A DNA stretch of 64,000 nucleotides, from positions 434,001 to 498,000 of the forward strand of contig NZ_CANLDB010000003.1 in assembly GCF_947489365.1 (NCBI RefSeq). Reading direction: 5' to 3'. The stretch comes from an uncultured Nocardioides sp. Lineage in GTDB: Bacteria; Actinomycetota; Actinomycetes; Propionibacteriales; Nocardioidaceae. Below are positions 52,854 to 60,200 of this stretch, piece after piece. The translations under genes and the position numbers were made by a program. Under the pieces are notes generated by a model that did not search any database, was not told the DNA's origin, and worked only from the letters and a program-made list of their open reading frames with translations. Position 1 is the stretch's first letter; every line of letters begins with the position of its first letter.

Positions 52854-53842
52854 GCAACCCCGTCATCGAGAAGCCGCCGTCCACGGCCGCGCTCAGGGCA
52901 GCCCCGAGCACCGGCCAGCGGCTGACGTCCTTCATGCCGGTGATCGCCCTGGTCGGCATCTTCGCCGCCCTGACGATCGTCGACCCCGGCTTCCTCACGC
53001 AGAGCAACATCCTCGCGGCCGTGACCACCGCGGCCCCGCTGATCCTGCTCGCGGCCGGAGCGACGATGGTGGTGATGTGCGGCGGCATCGACCTGTCGAT
53101 CGCCGCCCTCGCCTCCCTCAGCACGGTCCTCTTCGCCCTGTGGCTGCCCGACCTCGGCGGGGCCACCCTGCCGGTGGTCGTCGCCGTCGCCGCCCTGATC
53201 GGCGCCGTGCAGGGCGTCGTCCACGTGGTGCTGCGGATCCCGTCGTTCATCGTCACCCTCGGCGGGCTGTCGATCTTCTCCGCGGTCGCCCTCGTGGTCT
53301 CCGACGCGGGCACGGTCGGCATCAGCGACCTCACCGCGCTCGACTGGCTCGACCTGTACGTCGCGGGCTACGTCCCGATGTCCGTCCTCGTCGCGCTGCT
53401 CGTCGTCGCCGGGATCTGGGCGGTGCTGACCTTCACGCCGCTCGGCAGCTGGATCAGCGCCATCGGCTTCTCCGAGTCGGCCGCCCGGCTCGCCGGCTCG
53501 CCGGTCGACCTGGTCAAGATCGGCGCCTTCTGCGTGTCCGGCGCCTGCGCCGGACTGGCGGCGGTCATGCTCGTCGCCCGGAACTTCTCCGGCAGCCCCA
53601 CCACCGCCGACAACCTGCTGCTCCCCGCGGTCGCGGCAATCGTCGTCGGCGGGACCGCCATCACCGGCGGCCACGGCGGGGTCTGGCGCTCGGTCGCCGG
53701 CGCCCTCGTGATCACCCTGCTCCGCGTCGGCCTGCCGGTCGTCGGCGTCCCGTCGGCCTACGAGCAGATCCTGTACGGCGCGATCATCGTCGCCGCCGTC
53801 GCCCTGACCCTCGACCGGTCGAAGGTGCTGGTCATCAAGTAG
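52850..53842 (+). CDS. sugar ABC transporter permease (RbsC type), second
   Basis: A 330-residue permease from GTG 52850 with about nine helices. MVVMCGGIDLSIAALASLST is the family core and GFSESAARLAGSPVDLVKIG the ATPase contact. Having two different RbsC-type permeases with one ATPase and one receptor suggests an obligate heterodimer. It ends the transporter block; the enzyme genes follow after 59 bases. Confidence 0.92.
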   Translation: MSNPVIEKPPSTAALRAAPSTGQRLTSFMPVIALVGIFAALTIVDPGFLTQSNILAAVTTAAPLILLAAGATMVVMCGGIDLSIAALASLSTVLFALWLPDLGGATLPVVVAVAALIGAVQGVVHVVLRIPSFIVTLGGLSIFSAVALVVSDAGTVGISDLTALDWLDLYVAGYVPMSVLVALLVVAGIWAVLTFTPLGSWISAIGFSESAARLAGSPVDLVKIGAFCVSGACAGLAAVMLVARNFSGSPTTADNLLLPAVAAIVVGGTAITGGHGGVWRSVAGALVITLLRVGLPVVGVPSAYEQILYGAIIVAAVALTLDRSKVLVIK

Positions 53843-53901
53843 CGACCCGGTCCCGCCCCTCCCCGACGTCCCCGCGCACACCACCGACGAAAGGTCCACC
53901 C

Positions 53902-55401
53902 ATGGCCACCCTGTCCCCGGAGCAGACCATGCTCCCCGCCGTCCGCTCGTTCCTGTCCTCGACCAAGCAGCTCCTCATCGACGGGGAGTGGGTGGACGCC
54001 GCCGACGGCCGCACCTTCGCCACGATCAACCCCGCCACCGAGGAGGAGCTGGCCCAGGTCGCGCAGGGCTCGGCGACCGACGTCGACCGCGCCGTCGCGT
54101 CGGCCCGCCGCGCCTTCGAGGCCGGCTCGCCCTGGTCGAGGATGACGCCGCGGGAGCGGTCGCACCTGCTGTGGCGCATCGGCGACCTGATCGACGCCCA
54201 CGCCGAGGAGCTCGCCCAGCTCGAGTCCCTCGACAACGGCAAGCGCGTCAGCTCGGCGGCCGGCGACGTCTCCGTCGCCGCGGAGCTCTTCCGCTACTTC
54301 GCCGGCTGGGCCACGAAGATGGAGGGGACCTCGATCCCCATGTCCGTGCCCGGCAAGGAGTTCCACGCCTACACCCGTCGCGAGCCCATCGGTGTCGTCG
54401 CGGGCATCGTGCCCTGGAACTTCCCGCTCACCATGGCCTGCTTCAAGGTCGTCCCGGCGATCACGGCCGGCAACACCGTCGTCCTCAAGCCCGCCGAGCA
54501 GACCCCGCTCACCGCGCTGCGCCTCGGCGAGCTGCTCCTCGAGGCCGGCCTGCCCGCCGGCGTCGTCAACGTCGTCCCCGGGTACGGCGACACCGGCGCG
54601 GCCCTGGTCGACCACCCGGACGTGGACAAGGTCGCCTTCACCGGCTCGACCGAGGTCGGCAAGAAGATCGCCGCCGGCGCCTCGAGGAACCTGAAGAAGG
54701 TGTCGCTCGAGCTCGGCGGCAAGGCCCCGAACATCGTCTTCGCGGACGCCGACCTCGACGCCGCCGTGGCCGGTGCCGCCCTCGGCGGCTACTTCAACGA
54801 GGGCCAGTGCTGCGTCAACGGCTCGCGCCTCTACGTCCAGCGCGCCGTGTTCGACCAGGTCGTGGACGGCGTGGCCGCCGCCGCGCGGGCGATGAAGGTC
54901 GGCGACGGCTTCGACCCGAGCGCCGACATGGGACCGCTGGTCTCCGCCGAGCAGCACGAGAAGGTCCTGGGCTACATCAGGGGCGCGACCGAGGCGGGGG
55001 CCGTCCTCACCGCCGGCAGCGCCGAGCGCGCCCGTGACCGCGGCTACTTCGTCGACCCGACCCTCATCACCTCGGTCACCGAGCAGATGGCCGTGCAGAC
55101 CGACGAGATCTTCGGCCCGGTCATCACCGCCATCCCGTTCGACACGGAGGACGAGGTCGTCGCCGCCGCCAACAACACCGTCTACGGCCTCGCTGCCGGC
55201 GTCTGGTCGCGCGACCTGGGCACCGCGCACCGTGTCGGCGCCAAGCTCCGCGCGGGCACGGTCTGGCTCAACACCTGGCACGCGGACGACGTCGTGCTGC
55301 CGCGCGGCGGCTACAAGCAGTCCGGCTGGGGCCGCGAGCTCGGCTCCTTCGGGCTCGACGACTACACCGAGCTCAAGACGGTCATCGCCGAGCTGCGATG
55401 A
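53902..55401 (+). CDS. NAD(P)-dependent aldehyde dehydrogenase
   Basis: A 499-residue ALDH-superfamily enzyme. The general base is Glu270 in LELGGKAPN and the nucleophile Cys304 in GQCCVNGSR; PWNFPLTMACFKVVPAITAG and FGPVITAIPFD are intact. In this operon it could oxidise a sugar-derived aldehyde (for example an aldehyde of an uronate, or a semialdehyde downstream of KDG). No KDG dehydratase is present, so the semialdehyde route is incomplete and the substrate remains open. ATG 53902 follows the ribosome site AAAGG. Confidence 0.92.
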   Translation: MATLSPEQTMLPAVRSFLSSTKQLLIDGEWVDAADGRTFATINPATEEELAQVAQGSATDVDRAVASARRAFEAGSPWSRMTPRERSHLLWRIGDLIDAHAEELAQLESLDNGKRVSSAAGDVSVAAELFRYFAGWATKMEGTSIPMSVPGKEFHAYTRREPIGVVAGIVPWNFPLTMACFKVVPAITAGNTVVLKPAEQTPLTALRLGELLLEAGLPAGVVNVVPGYGDTGAALVDHPDVDKVAFTGSTEVGKKIAAGASRNLKKVSLELGGKAPNIVFADADLDAAVAGAALGGYFNEGQCCVNGSRLYVQRAVFDQVVDGVAAAARAMKVGDGFDPSADMGPLVSAEQHEKVLGYIRGATEAGAVLTAGSAERARDRGYFVDPTLITSVTEQMAVQTDEIFGPVITAIPFDTEDEVVAAANNTVYGLAAGVWSRDLGTAHRVGAKLRAGTVWLNTWHADDVVLPRGGYKQSGWGRELGSFGLDDYTELKTVIAELR

Positions 55402-56078
55402 CCGAGCCGCTGCTGGAGCCGACGAGGGACACCGTGCGGGCGAGCCTGGCGGACGTCGTCCGGAACCGGGTCGTCCCCGTCGTGGTGACCGACGACCCGG
55501 CCCGGGCGCACGACCTCGGGGCGGCGCTCGTGGCCGGGGGGCTCCCCGTCGCCGAGGTGACGCTGCGCAACCCGTTCGCCCTCGACGTCCTGACCGCGCT
55601 CGCGGCCCGCGGCGACCTGCTAGTGGGCGCCGGCACCGTGACCACGCCGGAACAGGTGGACCGCGTCCACGACGCCGGCGCGCAGTTCGTCGTGTCGCCC
55701 GGCCTCAGCGTCGCCGTCGTGGGGCGCTGTCGGGCACGGGGGCTGCCGGTCGTCCCGGGGGTCGTGACGGCCTCCGAGCTCATGGGCGCGCTCGCCCTCG
55801 GGCTCGGCACGGTGAAGTTCTTCCCGGCCGAGGCCTCGGGCGGGCCGGCGACCGTCGCCGCACTCGGCGCGGCGTTCGGACAGGTGCGTTTCGTGCCCAC
55901 CGGGGGGATCTCGCCGGAGCGGGCGCCCGCCTACCTCGACCTGCCGCAGGTGGCGGCCGTCGGCGGCAGCTGGATGGTCGCGCCGGACCTGCTCGCGGCC
56001 GGGGCCTGGGACGAGGTCGTCCGCCGCTGCGCCGACGCCGTCACCCGCCTGGGCCCCGCGGGATCGGGCCCCGGGTGA
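55398..56078 (+). CDS. eda: KDPG aldolase (2-dehydro-3-deoxy-6-phosphogluconate aldolase)
   Basis: It cleaves KDPG to pyruvate and glyceraldehyde 3-phosphate. This class-I aldolase of 226 residues has the Schiff-base Lys140 in TVKFFPAEA, catalytic Glu53 in VAEVTLRNPF, and VGAGTVTTPEQV and VPTGGISPE. It overlaps the ALDH stop by four bases and the kinase gene by four bases. With the PfkB kinase it completes KDG to central metabolism. Confidence 0.93.
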   Translation: MTEPLLEPTRDTVRASLADVVRNRVVPVVVTDDPARAHDLGAALVAGGLPVAEVTLRNPFALDVLTALAARGDLLVGAGTVTTPEQVDRVHDAGAQFVVSPGLSVAVVGRCRARGLPVVPGVVTASELMGALALGLGTVKFFPAEASGGPATVAALGAAFGQVRFVPTGGISPERAPAYLDLPQVAAVGGSWMVAPDLLAAGAWDEVVRRCADAVTRLGPAGSGPG

Positions 56079-57130
56079 TCGAGGTCCGGCCGGCGGCGTC
56101 GTGCACGTACGACGTCGTCGCCCTCGGCGAGGTCATGCTGCGCCTCGACCCGGGGGAGGGGCGCATCCGCACGGCCCGCCGCTTCGACGTGTGGGAGGGC
56201 GGCGGGGAGTACAACGTCGCCCGCGGCCTGTCCTCGGTGTTCGGCCACCGCGCCGCGGTCGTGACCGCCCTCGTCGACAACGAGGTGGGCCGGCTCGTCG
56301 AGGGCCTGGTCCGCTCGAGCGGCCTCGACGCCTCCCTCGTCCGGTGGAGCCCGTTCGACGGGGTCGGCCGTGCCGCGCGCAACGGCCTCAACTTCACGGA
56401 GCGCGGCTTCGGCGTCCGTGGCGCCCTCGGGGTCTCCGACCGTGCCGGGACGGCGATCAGTCGGCTCGGGCCCGGCCAGGTCGACTGGGACGACCTCCTC
56501 GGACGCCGTGGGGTGCGGTGGCTGCACACGGGCGGGATCCTCGCGGGTCTCTCGGAGTCCTGCACCGCGCTCGCCCTCGAGGCCATGACCGCGGCCCGGC
56601 GCCACGGCACGGCGGTCTCCTACGACACGAACTACCGCCCCAGCCTGTGGGCGGGCTCCGGCGGCCACGCGCGCGCTCGCGAGGTCAACCGCGAGCTCGC
56701 GCAGCACGCCGACGTCGTCCTCGGGGGTCCGGCCGACTTCCCGGACCCACCGGAGGGCGGGGACCTGCTCGCCGACCTGGCCACCCTCGGGGCCTCGCTG
56801 CCGACGGCCTCCGTCGTGGCGAGCACCCGCCGGGTCGTGCACTCCGCCGGCGACAACGACTGGCAGGTCGTGGGCTGGTCCGCAGCCACCGGAGCCCTCA
56901 CCTCGGTCGCGCGCGACCACCTCGCGATCCTCGACCGCGTCGGGGGCGGCGACGGGTTCGCCTCCGGCCTCGTCCACGGGCTGCTGGAGGGTGCCGGCCT
57001 GCAGCGCGCCCTCGAGCTCGGTGCCGCCCACGGAGCCCTCGCGATGACGACGCCGGGTGACACCTCGATGGCGACGCAGGCCGAGGTCGAGGCCCTCGCC
57101 GGCGGTGGATCGGCGCGTTCGCAGCGCTGA
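56075..57130 (+). CDS. kdgK: PfkB-family sugar kinase, probable KDG kinase
   Basis: It likely phosphorylates 2-keto-3-deoxygluconate to KDPG, the substrate of the aldolase encoded upstream. The 351-residue ribokinase-fold protein has VVALGEVMLRLDPG, the sugar-binding EGGGEYNVARGLS, SYDTNYRPSLW and the C-terminal anion hole DRVGGGDGFASGLVHG with the catalytic Asp. Start GTG 56075 overlaps the aldolase gene. Substrate choice rests on operon logic. Confidence 0.9.
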   Translation: MIEVRPAASCTYDVVALGEVMLRLDPGEGRIRTARRFDVWEGGGEYNVARGLSSVFGHRAAVVTALVDNEVGRLVEGLVRSSGLDASLVRWSPFDGVGRAARNGLNFTERGFGVRGALGVSDRAGTAISRLGPGQVDWDDLLGRRGVRWLHTGGILAGLSESCTALALEAMTAARRHGTAVSYDTNYRPSLWAGSGGHARAREVNRELAQHADVVLGGPADFPDPPEGGDLLADLATLGASLPTASVVASTRRVVHSAGDNDWQVVGWSAATGALTSVARDHLAILDRVGGGDGFASGLVHGLLEGAGLQRALELGAAHGALAMTTPGDTSMATQAEVEALAGGGSARSQR

Positions 57131-57132
57131 AA

Positions 57133-57168
57133 GTTCACACTGGTGAACCAGAACGTCATTCTGTTCAC
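57133..57168. promoter_or_regulatory. candidate IclR operators upstream of the oxidase gene
   Basis: GTTCACACTGGTGAAC (57133-57148) has perfect 6-base arms with a 4-base spacer and is the best copy of the motif in the window. A further GTTCAC half-site lies at 57163-57168. They start two bases after the kinase stop codon. Confidence 0.65.
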
Positions 57169-57185
57169 GAATATGGCGTGAGTTC

Positions 57186-57215
57186 TTGACCCTGTGGTGT
57201 GGGTCACCTTACGTT
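57186..57215 (+). promoter_or_regulatory. promoter of the ThuA/oxidase gene
   Basis: TTGACC (57186-57191), an 18-base spacer with GTGGTGTGGGTCACC, and TACGTT (57210-57215). Both hexamers are the same as those at the kdu operon promoter. Confidence 0.6.
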
Positions 57216-57280
57216 CGCCACGACTCACCCCGTCGGTGCCGCGTTCCCCCTGCCGCCGACACCCGACTCGAGGAGCTCTC

Positions 57281-60200
57281 ATGAGCACACGTCGCCGGCC
57301 CGCCCGCACCCGGGTGGCCCACCGCGCACGACGGCTGTCCGCCAGCGCGGTGGCCGCCCTGACGGGAGCGCTGGTCGCGCTCTCGATGCTGAGCGTCGTC
57401 GCCCCGACGCCCGCCGCCGCAGCCCCGGACGACGGCGTGCTGCGCGTGCTGCTGTTCTACAAGTCGAACTTCCACGCCTCCCACGTCCAGGCGCGCCAGG
57501 CCATCCGCGACCTGACGGAGGAGCTCGGCGAGGAGTACGCCGAGGAGGTCGACATCCAGGAGACCGACGACCCGGCGGTCTTCAACGACGAGAACCTGGC
57601 GACCGTCGACACCCTGGCGTTCGCCCAGACCGGGGGCGTGCTCTTCAACGACGCGCAGCGTGAGGCCCTCGAGACCTACATCCGCGGCGGCGGCGGCTTC
57701 ATGGGCGTGCACTACACCTCGTGGTCGGTCGGCACGAGCGAGCACGACGTCAACCCGTTCTTCCTCGAGCTGGTCGGAGCCATGTCGGAGGGCCACCCGG
57801 AGAACCCGGCCGTGCGCCCCGGCCGGGTCGTGAACACCGACCCGAGCCACCCGCTCACCGCCGACCTGCCGGCGGAGATCACCCGCAGCGACGAGTGGTA
57901 CGACTGGACGGCCAACCCCGCGCAGGACGTCCGCACGCTGCTCGAGGCCGACGAGTCGTCGTACGGGATGGGCCGCCAGGGCAGCACCCACCCGATCACC
58001 TGGTGCCAGGAGATCGACGCCGGCCGTTCCTGGTTCACCGGCATGGGCCACGAGGGCTCCGCCTACTCCGAGCCGTTCATGCTCGACCAGATGCGGGACG
58101 GCCTCGCCTACTCCTCCGGGCTCAAGCCCGCCGACTGCTCGGCCCCCGACAAGTCGGAGAACGGCTCGTGGGGCGGCGTCCAGCCCTGGCCCCTGATGGC
58201 GATCAACGCCTCGCTCACCCCCGAGGGCACGATCCAGTCCTTCGGCAGCACCGCCACCGGCTGCACCGACGCCACGCCGTTCGACTGGACCGGCGACGGC
58301 TGCATCAGCCAGGGCGGCCAGTTCGAGTACGACGTCTGGGACCCGTCCCAGGAACGCACGCTCGAGAACCTCGACGAGGGCCTGAGCCCCAACGCGACCT
58401 ACACCGACCTGTTCTGTGCGATGCAGGTGCAGCAGCCGCACACCGGCACGACGATGACCGTCGGCGGTGACGACGGCCTGGGGGAGAACGCCCCGAACGA
58501 CGCCGCCATCGGCGTCACCAGCTACAGCGCGCGTCAGGGCCTGCAGGACGAGGCCCCGATGCACTACCCGCGCTGGTACCCGACCGGCACGACCATGCCG
58601 AACGGCGACATCGTCGTCCAGGGCGGCAGCCTGCGCGGCGGCCCCGGAGGTCCTGGCGTGAAGACCCCCGAGATCTACACCCCCGACGAGGGCACGGGCT
58701 GGCGCAAGCTCACCGGCGCCCGCAGCACCGCGGCGTACGGCGACGGCGGCAGCGACCACCCGGGCCAGGACGAGAACCGCTGGTGGTACCCGCGGGCGTT
58801 CGTCGCCCCCGGCAGCGGCACGCTGTTCAACGTCACCGGCACGCAGATGTACGAGCTCGACCCGTACGCGAACGACGGTGACGGCGAGATCACGCTGCGC
58901 GGCACCCTGCCGAGCGCCGTGGCGAACCAGGGCGCGCTCGGCAACCCGGTCGGCGCCACGTCGACCGCCGTGACCTACGCCCCCGGCAAGATCCTCCAGG
59001 TCGGTGGCGGCTGGTGGGCCAACGGCGGCGGACCCGCCGGCGCCCGCGCGGGCCTGACCGTCGACATCACCGGCGGCACCGAGAACCCGGTCGTCGCCGC
59101 CTCGGAGCCCATGGAGCACCGGCGCCACTGGCCGACCGGCACCGTCATGCCCGACGGCCGCGTCATCGTCACCGGCGGCAGCGCGGACAACAACGGCAAC
59201 GGCGACTACGTCACCAACCCGGAGATCTGGGACCCGGCCACCGGCGAGTGGACCACCGTGGACGTCCCGCACGAGCACGCGCGGCTCTACCACTCGACCG
59301 CCCTGCTGGTGCCGGACGGCCGGATCATGATCGCCGGCGGCGGCGCCCCCGGGCCCCGCAACTACCGCGACGTCGAGTACTACTCCCCGTCGTACCTCCC
59401 CGACGGCGACGAGCCCGCCGCGCGCCCGGAGCTGAGCTCCGTCCCCGGCAGGATCGGGTACGCCGGCACCTTCGACGTGCAGTCGTCGACCGAGGTCTCG
59501 CGGGTCACCCTCGTCCGCAACGGCTCGGTCACGCACGGCTTCAACAACGACCAGGGCTTCCAGGACCTGGACTTCACGCAGGACTCCTCGGGCCGGGTCC
59601 GCATCACCGCCCCCGAGGACGCGACGTACGCCGTGCCCGGCGCGTACATGCTCTTCGTCTGGGACGCCGACGGCACCCCGTCGGTCGCGGAGATCGTCGA
59701 CATCGACCCCGAGGTCGAGCTCGACGTGCGCACCCCGCTGGTGGTCGACCAGTTCGAGTACCCGCGCATCCCCGACGCGTGGCGGTCGGCCAACCCGCCC
59801 GCCGTCATCGACGTCGGCGCCGACAGCGCGCGCATGACCCCCTGGACGGTCGACAGCCCGGTCCAGCTCGTCCGCGGCTCCGCGACGGGTCAGGGTGGGC
59901 TCGGCGGCACCGGCTACCAGCTCGGCCTCGGCGCCGACGGCAGCCTCGACCGCGCGCTGCGTGGTCTGCGGGCGGGGGAGGAGTACCGCGTCGCCCTCAA
60001 GTACGCCCGCGACAGCCGGGCCACGGGCACTGCCCCGGCCACGCTGGAGCTCACCGTCGGCGACCTCACCGAGACGCTGACGGCGACGACGGCGAACCCG
60101 TCGGGCGACCTGGCGGGTGGCTCGTACGCCGACTTCGTCGGCACCTTCACCGCCTCCTCGCGGCGCGAGGTCATGAGCCTGGCGGCGACCGGTGGCGGCG

